A stretch of 64,000 nucleotides of DNA from Rhodoplanes serenus. GTDB lineage: Bacteria; Pseudomonadota; Alphaproteobacteria; Rhizobiales; Xanthobacteraceae. Under the pieces are notes generated by a model that did not search any database, was not told the DNA's origin, and was given only the letters and a program-made list of their open reading frames with translations. Location of the stretch: NCBI GenBank assembly GCA_945893145.1, contig CAMDDZ010000018.1, positions 1-64,000 on the forward strand, read 5' to 3'. Below are positions 45,737 through 53,418 of the stretch, piece by piece; within the stretch, counting starts at the first letter, position 1, and each line of letters begins with the position of its first letter. Made by a program: the position numbers and the translations under genes.

Positions 45737-46663
45737 ATGTCTCGTCCGCTTTTTACCGCCGTGTCATTTGCCGCTGGCGCCCTGTTCATTGCCGCCACCC
45801 AGCTTCCCGCTCCGGTCTCGGCGCAGAACCAGTTGCCCAGGCCCGGCCAGCTTCCGCCGCCCGGCAGCCCGCAGCAGCAACAGCGTCCACAGCAGCCGTT
45901 GCCACCACCCGGCCCGCCGCAAGCGCAGCAGCAGCGGCCACCCCAACAGCCGCCGCAGCAACAACAGCAGCAGCAGGCGCAAGTCGCACCGGCCAAGCCC
46001 TACAAGCCGGTTGCGATCAATGCGCCCGCGCCGGTGAAAGATCCGAGCTTCGAGGCGTTCCGCAAACAGGTCGGCGAGATCGCCAAGCGCAAGGATCGCG
46101 CCGGGCTCGCCCGCATGGTGGTGGCACAAGGCTTCTTCTGGGAGGGCGAAAAGGGCGACCGCGCCGACAAGGGCAAACCGGGGGTCGATAACCTCGCCCA
46201 GGCGATCGGCCTCAATGCCCAGGACGGCTCCGGATGGCAGGCGCTCGCGGGTTTTGTCGAGGATCCGACCGGCATGCCGGTGCAGCAAAAGCCGGGCGTG
46301 ATCTGCTCGCCGGCCGATCCGACGTTCGACGACAATCAGTTCCAGGAAATGGTGAAGTCGACCGGCACCCAGGAAGGCGAATGGGGCTATCCCATGCAGC
46401 CCGGTGTCGAGGTGCGCGGGGCCGCACAGGCTAAGGCGCCCGTGGTCGAGAAGCTCGGCATGACTTTCGTTCGCGTCATGCCCGATGAAGCCGCCGGAAA
46501 CCAGCAGCCGCCGATGCTACGTATCGTGACGCCGAGCGGTAAGGTTGGCTTCGTCCCTGCCGAGGCCATCAGCCCGCTTGGCAACGACCAGATTTGCTAC
46601 CTGAAGGACGCCAGCGGCTGGAAGATCGCCGGCTTTGTCGGCGGCGGCGACCCGCAGCAATAA
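45737..46663 (+). CDS. Secreted SH3-like repeat protein, paralogue B, with Pro/Gln-rich linker
   Basis: A 308-residue protein: a signal peptide (VSFAAGALFIAATQLPAPVSA), then about 55 residues of Pro/Gln-rich low complexity, then the same module as paralogue A (PYKPVAINAPAPVKDPSFEA, VVAQGFFWEGEKGD, GVICSPADPTFDDNQF, GMTFVRVMP and SGWKIAGFVGGG). The Gln/Pro linker may span the cell wall or simply be disordered. The start uses GGAG before ATG 45737; ATG 45725 is an alternative. A strong hairpin follows the stop. Confidence 0.85.
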   Translation: MSRPLFTAVSFAAGALFIAATQLPAPVSAQNQLPRPGQLPPPGSPQQQQRPQQPLPPPGPPQAQQQRPPQQPPQQQQQQQAQVAPAKPYKPVAINAPAPVKDPSFEAFRKQVGEIAKRKDRAGLARMVVAQGFFWEGEKGDRADKGKPGVDNLAQAIGLNAQDGSGWQALAGFVEDPTGMPVQQKPGVICSPADPTFDDNQFQEMVKSTGTQEGEWGYPMQPGVEVRGAAQAKAPVVEKLGMTFVRVMPDEAAGNQQPPMLRIVTPSGKVGFVPAEAISPLGNDQICYLKDASGWKIAGFVGGGDPQQ

Positions 46664-46689
46664 GCGTCTCTCACTATCTCGTGAAATAG

Positions 46690-46719
46690 ACGGCGCGCGC
46701 TGGAATAAGCGCGCGCCGT
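46690..46719 (+). terminator. Hairpin terminator after paralogue B
   Basis: Perfect 12-bp stem ACGGCGCGCGCT / AGCGCGCGCCGT with a 6-base loop, followed by TGCTGTTTG. It lies 27 bases after the stop at 46663 and ends the paralogue transcript. Confidence 0.75.
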
Positions 46720-46818
46720 TGCTGTTTGTGCGGTTGGCCCGGAGTGCGGCCGACCGTACAAACGACTTTGCACGCACGCCGCCAACTCTGGACCGGAAAC
46801 GATACCAGGAGGGCGACA

Positions 46819-47712
46819 ATGATCTCGCGTATACTTTTCACCTCAGTGTGCACCGCAATACTCGCGGCTGCGATTGTGAGTCCTGCCGCGGCGCAGCAAC
46901 AACGGCCGGCAACCGAAGTTACCAAGGTCGAAAACACCGAAGGCGTCTATATCTGGCGCAACGGCAACCATCAGGCGATGTTCATCGTCACCAAGGACGG
47001 CGTCATCGCGACCGACCCGGTTTCCTACGGCCGCCCGACCGGCGGACAGCAATATCTCGACGCCATCAAGAAGGTCACCGACAAGCCGGTGAAGTACTTG
47101 ATCTACAGTCACCACCACTTCGACCACATCGCCGGCGGCCAGGTGTTCAAAGCAGCCGGCGCGCGCGTCATCGCGCACAAGAACGCCACCGCGCGCCTCA
47201 AGGTCCTGAAAGACCCGCACACCGTCATGCCGGACGAGTCGATCGGCGACAAGAAGGTCATCACGCTCGGTGGCACCACGCTCGAGCTGCATTACCTTGG
47301 CCTCAACCACTCCGACTCGACGCTGGTGATGCGGCTGCCGAAGGAGAAGATCATCTTCGTGGTCGATACGATTCCGGTCGGCTCGTTCCCGGGCCGCGGC
47401 TTCATCGACATCTACCCGCTGGAGACCGAGGACTTCATCAAGAAGGTGATCGCAATGGACTGGGAGCGATTGATCCCGGGACATCCGGGTGCCCCAAACG
47501 GCCGTCTCGGCACCAAGAAGGACGCCCAGGACGTCCTGACGCTGATGCAAGAGGCTTCCGCCGAGATGAAGAAGCTCGGCCAGGACGGCAAGTGCTGGGA
47601 CACCGCCGAGAAGGAGTTCAAGATGCCGAAGTACGCGAGTTGGCCCGGCTATGAGAACGGTCTGCAGTTCGTTGCACGCCGCTATTGCGGTCTGTGGGGC
47701 CGCGGCACCTGA
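46819..47712 (+). CDS. Periplasmic metallo-beta-lactamase-fold hydrolase
   Basis: A 297-residue protein with a signal peptide (TSVCTAILAAAIVSPAAAQ) and a full MBL metal signature, HxHxDH at 98-103 (SHHHFDH), with further His in LGLNHSDST and PGHPGAPNG. The domain order follows SoxH/quinoprotein-type or subclass B-like MBL proteins; the substrate cannot be told from sequence and a lactamase role is not implied. AGGAGG precedes the ATG and a strong terminator follows the gene. Confidence 0.9.
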   Translation: MISRILFTSVCTAILAAAIVSPAAAQQQRPATEVTKVENTEGVYIWRNGNHQAMFIVTKDGVIATDPVSYGRPTGGQQYLDAIKKVTDKPVKYLIYSHHHFDHIAGGQVFKAAGARVIAHKNATARLKVLKDPHTVMPDESIGDKKVITLGGTTLELHYLGLNHSDSTLVMRLPKEKIIFVVDTIPVGSFPGRGFIDIYPLETEDFIKKVIAMDWERLIPGHPGAPNGRLGTKKDAQDVLTLMQEASAEMKKLGQDGKCWDTAEKEFKMPKYASWPGYENGLQFVARRYCGLWGRGT

Positions 47713-47769
47713 CGCAAAATCCCGTTCGGTCGCTGTTGACCGGCGGCGCGAATCTCGCACTGAATCGGC

Positions 47770-47796
47770 GGGCCGCTCGCGAGAGCGGCCCGTTTT
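47770..47796 (+). terminator. Rho-independent terminator
   Basis: Nine-bp stem GGGCCGCTC / GAGCGGCCC with a GCGA tetraloop, followed by GTTTTATTT. It is the clearest intrinsic terminator in the window and ends the MBL-fold gene transcript. Confidence 0.9.
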
Positions 47797-47815
47797 ATTT
47801 CATCAGGGGCGACTC

Positions 47816-48001
47816 ATGGCCATCCGCATCGATACGCGTCAGCCGACCGTGCTCATTGTCGTTTTGTCTTTCGTGATCGTCATCGCCGCCATCGTCGTGC
47901 ATTTCATGCCGCCACTGCGTTCGGCGCCGTGGCTGACGCAGTACCATTTCTGGATCGCGATTGCGGGCTACGCGCTTTTGCTCTGGCGCACGGTGTTCTG
48001 A
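47816..48001 (+). CDS. Small two-helix membrane protein
   Basis: A 61-residue protein with two hydrophobic helices (VLIVVLSFVIVIAAIVVHF and WIAIAGYALLLW) joined by a short loop, MPPLRSAPWLTQYH. It is not recognised. AGGGGCG before the ATG gives a ribosome binding site, and the gene sits just after the terminator of the MBL-fold gene, so it has its own promoter or shares one with the arsenic operon downstream (arsR starts about 120 bases on). Confidence 0.7.
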   Translation: MAIRIDTRQPTVLIVVLSFVIVIAAIVVHFMPPLRSAPWLTQYHFWIAIAGYALLLWRTVF

Positions 48002-48063
48002 CGCGGATTGCCCGGCGCAAGAATCCGCTCGTCCCCGCAGTTGCGGAGACAGGCGGCTATCGC

Positions 48064-48085
48064 TATTTCTAATATTCTAGAAATA
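48064..48085. promoter_or_regulatory. Dyad upstream of arsR, probable ArsR operator
   Basis: Perfect 8-bp inverted repeat TATTTCTA - N6 - TAGAAATA. It lies 38 bases before the chosen arsR start, as expected for an autoregulatory ArsR site. ArsR-type repressors bind such AT-rich dyads; binding here is inferred from position. Confidence 0.6.
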
Positions 48086-48123
48086 TGGTTGACTCTGCCA
48101 GTGTGTTCTGGCAGCTTTGCGAC

Positions 48124-48447
48124 ATGAAGATCGAAGACGCGGCCGCTCGCCTTGAAGCGCTCGGAAATCCAACGCGCCTGCAAATTTATCGCGCTCTGGT
48201 GCGCGCGGGCGAGCCCGGCCTGGCTGTCGGCAAGCTGCAAGCGAAGCTCGATCTTGCCGCCTCGACTCTCTCGCATCACTTGAAAACGCTGATCACGGTC
48301 GATCTGGTGACGCAGGAGCGGCAAACCACGACGCTGATCTGCCGCGCCAACTATCCGGTCATGCAAGGCTTGGTCGAGTTCCTCGCCGACGAATGCTGCG
48401 CCGATGCCGTGTGCGCGCCCGCACAATCCAAGGCCAAGGTCGCCTGA
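48124..48447 (+). CDS. arsR: ArsR family repressor, first gene of the arsenic operon
   Basis: A 107-residue winged-helix repressor: LEALGNPTRLQIYRALVRAG, the recognition region AASTLSHHLKTLITVDLV and the wing QERQTTTLICRANYP. The arsenite site appears to be C-terminal: C91, C92 and C97 in ECCADAVC, similar in kind to the three-Cys site of Acidithiobacillus ArsR and unlike the E. coli CVC site. ATG 48124 is chosen because the upstream ATG at 48085 overlaps the operator-like dyad. It controls the genes that follow. Confidence 0.88.
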   Translation: MKIEDAAARLEALGNPTRLQIYRALVRAGEPGLAVGKLQAKLDLAASTLSHHLKTLITVDLVTQERQTTTLICRANYPVMQGLVEFLADECCADAVCAPAQSKAKVA

Positions 48448-48489
48448 TTTTTTTGCGTCGTAGTTCGATATTTCCAGAAGGATGATACC

Positions 48490-49869
48490 ATGGATAGGGG
48501 TCAAAAGACGGTCGCCATCATCGGCGGTGGGCCTGTGGGTCTTGCTGCGGCTTCGCATGCGCTGGAGCGCGGGCTCACGCCTGTTGTTCTTGAAGCCGGC
48601 GCGGACGTCGGACACTCGGTCCGCCAGTGGGGACATGTCCGCATGTTCTCGCCGTGGGAGTACAACATCGACTACGCGGCCGAACGTCTGCTGCATTCCG
48701 TCGGCTGGAATTCTCCCGATCCCAAACAATATCCGACCGGAGCCGAATTGGCGGAGCGCTACCTCGCGCCGCTCGCCGATCGCACCGCGCTCAAGGATCA
48801 CATCCGCACCTCCAGCCGCGTCACGGCGATTGCGCGCGTTGGTTTCGACAAGCTGAAGACCACGGGGCGCGAGCTGGCACCCTTTGAACTGCGCTACCAG
48901 AACGGCGCGGGACCAAAGACTGTGCACGCCGACGCCGTGATCGACGCTTCCGGTTCGTGGTCATCGCCGAACCCGGCCGGCGCGAATGGACTGGAAGCCA
49001 TTGGCGAAGAACGCGCGCGTGAACGAATTGCCTACGCGATGCCTGACGTTTTGGGGCGGGACCGCCCGCGTTATGCCGGAAAGAGAGTCGCGGTCCTCGG
49101 CAGCGGCCACTCCGCTGTCGGTACCCTGATCGATCTGACGCGCCTCAAGCAGGATGTGCCTGCTACAGAAATTGTCTGGCTGGTGCGTGGCGAGAATCCC
49201 GAAAAAGCTTTCGGCGGCGGCGCAAATGACAAGTTGGTCGCTCGCGGCGAACTTGGCGCACGGCTCGCCGGGCTGGTGGCCGAAGGCGGCATCGACGTTC
49301 AGTCCGCGTTTCGCGCGACGCACATCGATATCAAGGACGATCGGCTCCGCATTGGCGCGGGCGCCGCCTGCTGCGGCCGGAACATCAAAGTGGATGAGCT
49401 CATCGTCGCCACCGGCTTCCGCCCAGATCTGTCTTTCCTTCGCGAATTGCGTCTTGCGCTCGATCCCGCGCTGGAGTCCGCTTTGGCGCTCGCGCCGCTC
49501 ATCGATCCGAACGAACACAGCTGCGGCACGGTGCGTCCGCATGGTGCGCGCGAATTGGCCCAGCCTGAGCCTGGCTTTTATATCGCGGGCATGAAGTCTT
49601 ACGGGCGCGCGCCGACCTTTCTCATGCGCACGGGTTACGAACAGGTCCGCTCTATCGTGGCCGACATTGCGGGCGACCGCGCGGCGGCCGTACGGGTCGA
49701 ACTGGTCCTGCCTGAAACGGGCGTGTGCAGCCGGCCAGTGGTGGCGAGCCAGGCTTCTGGTTGCTGTGGCGGCGAGCCGAAAGCGGACACCGCAGCCTGC
49801 TGCGCGGCCGACGAAGCCGCCAAAGCCGCGACCGGAAAAGGTTGCGCTTCCATGGGGGCGCAGGCATGA
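48490..49869 (+). CDS. FAD-dependent monooxygenase-like protein of the arsenic operon, Cys-rich tail
   Basis: A 459-residue flavoprotein with a Rossmann fold at the N-terminus (VAIIGGGPVGLAAASHA) and a second dinucleotide motif RVAVLGSGHSAVGTLIDL at about 195-212, as in flavin-containing monooxygenases. FAD/NADPH proteins of this type are often encoded in ars operons (ArsO-like), though their reaction is not settled. The last about 45 residues carry five Cys in GCCGG, ACCA and GKGCAS, possibly As(III)-binding. It overlaps arsC by four bases (ATGA). Confidence 0.85.
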   Translation: MDRGQKTVAIIGGGPVGLAAASHALERGLTPVVLEAGADVGHSVRQWGHVRMFSPWEYNIDYAAERLLHSVGWNSPDPKQYPTGAELAERYLAPLADRTALKDHIRTSSRVTAIARVGFDKLKTTGRELAPFELRYQNGAGPKTVHADAVIDASGSWSSPNPAGANGLEAIGEERARERIAYAMPDVLGRDRPRYAGKRVAVLGSGHSAVGTLIDLTRLKQDVPATEIVWLVRGENPEKAFGGGANDKLVARGELGARLAGLVAEGGIDVQSAFRATHIDIKDDRLRIGAGAACCGRNIKVDELIVATGFRPDLSFLRELRLALDPALESALALAPLIDPNEHSCGTVRPHGARELAQPEPGFYIAGMKSYGRAPTFLMRTGYEQVRSIVADIAGDRAAAVRVELVLPETGVCSRPVVASQASGCCGGEPKADTAACCAADEAAKAATGKGCASMGAQA

Positions 49870-50399
49870 CGGCAGGGAGCGAGCCTTACAACGTCCTCTT
49901 TCTCTGCACCGGGAATTCAGCCCGGTCGGTGTTGGGCGAAGCGATTCTCAACAAAGTCGGCGCGGGAAAATTCCGCGCGCACAGCGCGGGGAGCCAGCCG
50001 AAAGGCAGAGTGCATCCGGAGACGCTGCGCCTTCTGGAATCGCTCGGCTATAATTGCTCAGGCTTCCGCTCGAAGTCATGGGACGAATTCGCCAAGCCGG
50101 ACGCGCCGAAATTGGATTTTGTCTTCACAGTCTGCGACAGCGCGGCGGCGGAATCCTGCCCGGTGTGGCCGGGCCAGCCGATGACGGCCCATTGGGGCGT
50201 ACCCGATCCTGCGGCGGCGAGCGGGTCGCCCGCCGAGATCGCCCTCGCCTTCAAAGAAGCCTACCGCATGCTGCATCAGCGCATCGCGGTCTTCGCGGCC
50301 TTGCCGATCCGCTCGCTCGACCAGCTCACCTTGCGCGGTAAGCTGAAAGAGATCGGACGCATGGCAGGCGCAACCGCGAAAGCGTCTGAACCGTCGTGA
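49866..50399 (+). CDS. arsC: Arsenate reductase, low-molecular-weight phosphatase type
   Basis: A 177-residue enzyme with the P-loop VLFLCTGNSARS (Cys14 to Arg20, CX5R) and the second redox-Cys region FTVCDSAAAESCPVWPG, both as in thioredoxin/LMW-phosphatase-type ArsC. It reduces arsenate to arsenite. The C-terminal region adds about 40 residues beyond the catalytic core. It is translationally coupled to both neighbours: ATGA with the flavoprotein and GTGA with the aquaporin gene. Confidence 0.93.
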   Translation: MTAGSEPYNVLFLCTGNSARSVLGEAILNKVGAGKFRAHSAGSQPKGRVHPETLRLLESLGYNCSGFRSKSWDEFAKPDAPKLDFVFTVCDSAAAESCPVWPGQPMTAHWGVPDPAAASGSPAEIALAFKEAYRMLHQRIAVFAALPIRSLDQLTLRGKLKEIGRMAGATAKASEPS

Positions 50400-51067
50400 C
50401 GCCGACGCTCCCCCAACGCCTTGCCGCCGAAACGCTCGGCACCGCCCTTCTGCTGGCCGCGGTCGTCGGCTCCGGCATCATGGCAGCGAAGCTCGCGGGC
50501 GGAAGCGGCGCGCTTGCGCTGCTTTGCAACACGCTACCGACGGGCGCGATCCTCGTGGTCTTGATCCTCGCGCTTGGTCCGGTGTCTGGCGCGCATTTCA
50601 ACCCCGTCGTCACGCTCGCTTTTCTTTGTCGCGGTGAGTTGAGCTGGCGGGTCGCGGTTCTCTATGCCGCTTGCCAGCTTGCGGGCGGCATCCTCGGCGT
50701 CTTGGCAGCGCATGCGATGTTCGATCTGCCGCTTTGGCAAGTGTCGCAAACAGCACGCACCGGCGCTGGGCAATGGCTCGCCGAAGCTGTCGCGACCTTT
50801 GGACTGGTGTTGACGATCTTCTGCTGCCTGCGCTCCGCCCGCGACGCCATTCCCTATGCGGTCGGCCTCTACATCACGGCGGCCTATTGGTTTACGGCAT
50901 CGACGTCGTTTGCCAATCCCGCGGTGACCATCGCCCGCTCGTTGAGCGACACATTCGCGGGCATAGCACCCGGTGGCGTCATTGCCTTCATCGCGGCACA
51001 GATCGCAGGCGGCCTGCTCGGATTCTTCGTCGCCAGCGCCCTATACAGGTCGCATGCGCCTGACTAA
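50396..51067 (+). CDS. aqpS: Aquaporin of the arsenic operon (AqpS-like)
   Basis: A 223-residue MIP-family channel with six helices and two half-helix motifs: HFNPVV (NPV) and FANPAV (NPA). In Sinorhizobium meliloti an aquaglyceroporin, AqpS, replaces the ArsB pump and lets arsenite made by ArsC leave the cell. The place of this gene right after arsC, with a GTG start overlapping the arsC stop (GTGA), fits the same role. The first motif being NPV rather than NPA matters for pore selectivity. Confidence 0.88.
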   Translation: MTPTLPQRLAAETLGTALLLAAVVGSGIMAAKLAGGSGALALLCNTLPTGAILVVLILALGPVSGAHFNPVVTLAFLCRGELSWRVAVLYAACQLAGGILGVLAAHAMFDLPLWQVSQTARTGAGQWLAEAVATFGLVLTIFCCLRSARDAIPYAVGLYITAAYWFTASTSFANPAVTIARSLSDTFAGIAPGGVIAFIAAQIAGGLLGFFVASALYRSHAPD

Positions 51068-52259
51068 TCGCTCCCTCGTCGTCGCGATGTGCCTCGGCCA
51101 GTTGGGTAACCTGCTGCCGCATGTCGCTGTGCCCGCCGTCATGCCGCAACATCTCATGCCGTTGTGGTCGCTGAACGGCACACAGGCCGGCCTGATGGCG
51201 AGCGCCTTCGCGTTCGGTTACATGCTGGCGGTTCCGGTCCTGACCACGCTCACCGACCGCATCGATGCGCGCTTGATCTTGCTGGTCGGTTCGGCCGCCA
51301 CCGCGCTGGCGACGCTCGCCTTCGGCCTGTTCGCAGACGGCCTCTGGTCGGCCACGGCTATTTGGGGGCTGGCCGGGATTGGCTTTGCCGGCGCCTACAT
51401 GCCGGGCCTGAAGGCACTCACGGACCGGCTGCCGCCGGGCGATGCCTCGCGCAGCATCACGCTTTACACATCGAGCTTTTCATTTGGCGTTGGGCTTTCG
51501 TTTCTGGTCGCCCAATTGGCGGCGCAATGGCTCGGCTGGCGCGCCGCGTTCCTGATCACCGGCCTCGGCCCGCTCATCATGGTGGTGGCATGCCTTGCCA
51601 TGCCACCCGTAACGCCGCTGCCAACCCAACGCCGTTTGCTCGATTTCGGTCCGGTCATTCGCAATCGCCCGGCGATGGGTTACGTGCTGGGCTATGGAGC
51701 GCATTGCTTTGAACTCTATGGCATCCGCACATGGATCGTTGCGTTCTGGACGTTCGTTGTCGCGCAACAGGCCGGATCGGTCTGGCTCGGGCCGGTGGCC
51801 GTGAGCGTGATCTTCTCGTTGCTGGCCATGCCCGCGAGCATCCTCGGCAACGAGGCGGCGATGCGCTTTGGGCGTCACCGCACCCTGACGCTACTCATGT
51901 TGGCGTCTGCGGCGGTCGCCGTCGCCATCGGATTTTCGGTAACGGCTCCGCCGCTTCTCATTCTGACTCTGTTGCTTCTCTATGCCTTCACCGTGCCGGC
52001 GGACTCCGGCGCGCTCACGTCCGGCATGGCGATGAGTGCAACGCCCTCGCACAAGGGCGCGACCATGGCGATGCACACGACGGTGGGCTTCGGCCTCTCT
52101 GCGCTCGGTGCATGGGCCGCTGGCATCACGCTTGATCTCGCCGGCGGCCCCAGCAGCGCCTCGGGATGGCTGGCGGTGTTCGCGTTGCTGAGCAGCTCCA
52201 TCCTGCTCGGCCCGCTCGCCTTGTGGTGGGCGCGGCGCGGTGACCAAACCGGTGTTTGA
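51054..52259 (+). CDS. MFS transporter at the end of the arsenic operon
   Basis: A 401-residue major facilitator with about twelve helices; LMASAFAFGYMLAVPVLTTLTDRID corresponds to helix 2 and the MFS loop. It starts within the end of aqpS (14-base overlap, ATG 51054), so it belongs to the operon. MFS proteins in ars operons include ArsJ and ArsK; this one is not clearly either. It may export an arsenical, possibly a product of the flavoprotein; the substrate is inferred only from context. Confidence 0.85.
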   Translation: MRLTNRSLVVAMCLGQLGNLLPHVAVPAVMPQHLMPLWSLNGTQAGLMASAFAFGYMLAVPVLTTLTDRIDARLILLVGSAATALATLAFGLFADGLWSATAIWGLAGIGFAGAYMPGLKALTDRLPPGDASRSITLYTSSFSFGVGLSFLVAQLAAQWLGWRAAFLITGLGPLIMVVACLAMPPVTPLPTQRRLLDFGPVIRNRPAMGYVLGYGAHCFELYGIRTWIVAFWTFVVAQQAGSVWLGPVAVSVIFSLLAMPASILGNEAAMRFGRHRTLTLLMLASAAVAVAIGFSVTAPPLLILTLLLLYAFTVPADSGALTSGMAMSATPSHKGATMAMHTTVGFGLSALGAWAAGITLDLAGGPSSASGWLAVFALLSSSILLGPLALWWARRGDQTGV

Positions 52260-52355
52260 CACGGAGCTTGTTCGGCAAGAGGGGGCTTTATGCCAGGAAC
52301 GACATTCTGCAGGGCGGATTACGCTACGCTAATCCACCCTACTTGCTCCCTTCAA

Positions 52356-53330
52356 CTACTGCACTTTGATGCCAGCCGCCCTAATGATTGGCCACCACTT
52401 GTCGGCTTCTGCTTTCTGGTAGGCGCGCAACCCTTCCGGCGTTTGTTGCTCGCGCGGCGGGATTTCCTGCCCGATGGCGGCTAGCTGCTGGCGCACCGCC
52501 GGATCCGCCAATGCGTGCACGATGCTGGCATTGAGCCTTGCAATGACTTCTTTGGGAGTGGCTTTGGGCGCCCAGAGCCCGTGCCAAACCGAGACGTAGA
52601 AACCCGGCAGTCCAGCTTCATCGACGGTTGGAATGTCGGGCGCCGCCGCCGGTTGGCTCTTAGCGGTGACCGCATAAGCTCGAATAAGTCCCGCCTTGAC
52701 GTGCGGTAGCGCGTTCGAGGCTTGGTCCAACATCAAGTCGATCTGACCGGCCAGCAGGTCCTTCATCGCGGGAGCGGCGCCACGATAGGGCACGAATTGA
52801 AAGCGCGTTCCCGTCACGTTCTGGAAATAAACACCGGCGATGTGCGCGGGGCTTCCGGCGCCGGCAGTACCCTGGGACGCCTTATCTGGGTTCGCTTTGA
52901 GCCAAGCGATGAGACCTTTTAGGTCCGTCGCCGGCACTGCTTTCTTGCTAACGATGATCTGCGGGTTGCTGGCCAAGACAGCGACCGGCTCGAAGTCGCT
53001 TAACAGGTCATACGGCAGCGCGTAGATAGCGCCATTGAGAACGAAATTGCCGTATTGGCCGATGCTGATGGTGTAGCCGTCTGCCATGGCGCGTGCCACG
53101 CGGCCGACCGCCACGGTGCCTCCTGCCGCGCCTTGATTTTCGATAATGATTGGCTGGCCAAGGCTCTGCCGCATGCTTTCGGCGAGGATACGCGCCAGCG
53201 TGTCGCTCGGGCCGCCCGCGGCCGAGGGGACAATCAGGGTGATGGGCCGGGACGGATACGATTGCCCGGTTGCACTCGCGATCGCGCAAGACCACGCCGC
53301 GATGGCGACGAGAAGCTTGATCTTTTTCAT
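52356..53330 (-). CDS. Bug receptor under probable MarR control
   Basis: A 324-residue TTT receptor: signal LLVAIAAWSCAIASATGQ, loops SAAGGPSDTLA (Asp43) and ADGYTISIGQYGNFVLN, middle VPYRGAAPAMKDLLAGQIDL, hinge DEAGLPGFYVSVWHGLWAPK and tail PIIRAAGIKVQ. By the IGQY...LN loop and the tail it belongs to the same subfamily as the main array 14 kb away. It is divergent from a MarR regulator gene with two operator-like dyads between them, so it may be inducible by its ligand. Confidence 0.93.
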   Translation of the reverse strand: MKKIKLLVAIAAWSCAIASATGQSYPSRPITLIVPSAAGGPSDTLARILAESMRQSLGQPIIIENQGAAGGTVAVGRVARAMADGYTISIGQYGNFVLNGAIYALPYDLLSDFEPVAVLASNPQIIVSKKAVPATDLKGLIAWLKANPDKASQGTAGAGSPAHIAGVYFQNVTGTRFQFVPYRGAAPAMKDLLAGQIDLMLDQASNALPHVKAGLIRAYAVTAKSQPAAAPDIPTVDEAGLPGFYVSVWHGLWAPKATPKEVIARLNASIVHALADPAVRQQLAAIGQEIPPREQQTPEGLRAYQKAEADKWWPIIRAAGIKVQ

Positions 53331-53375
53331 TTCGCTTGACCCCCCGGTTGCAAGCTGACAACACCTGCCTTCAAT

Positions 53376-53413
53376 GTAAAATCATTTTTACCAACAAGTA
53401 AAGGGTGCTTTAC
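53376..53413. promoter_or_regulatory. Two matching dyads between the Bug and marR genes, probable MarR operators
   Basis: Site 1 is GTAAAA-N4-TTTTAC (53376-53391) and site 2 GTAAAG-N4-CTTTAC (53398-53413). They share the form GTAAAR-N4-YTTTAC, and their centres are 22 bases apart, about two helical turns. Site 2 ends five bases before the marR ATG. Divergent genes plus tandem dyads are the classic layout for MarR control of both promoters. Confidence 0.75.
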
Positions 53414-53418
53414 CAAAT

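Noticed and set aside
46819..47712. Beta-lactamase antibiotic resistance gene
   Set aside because: The MBL metal signature alone does not imply lactamase activity, and the motif context fits general periplasmic MBL-fold hydrolases.
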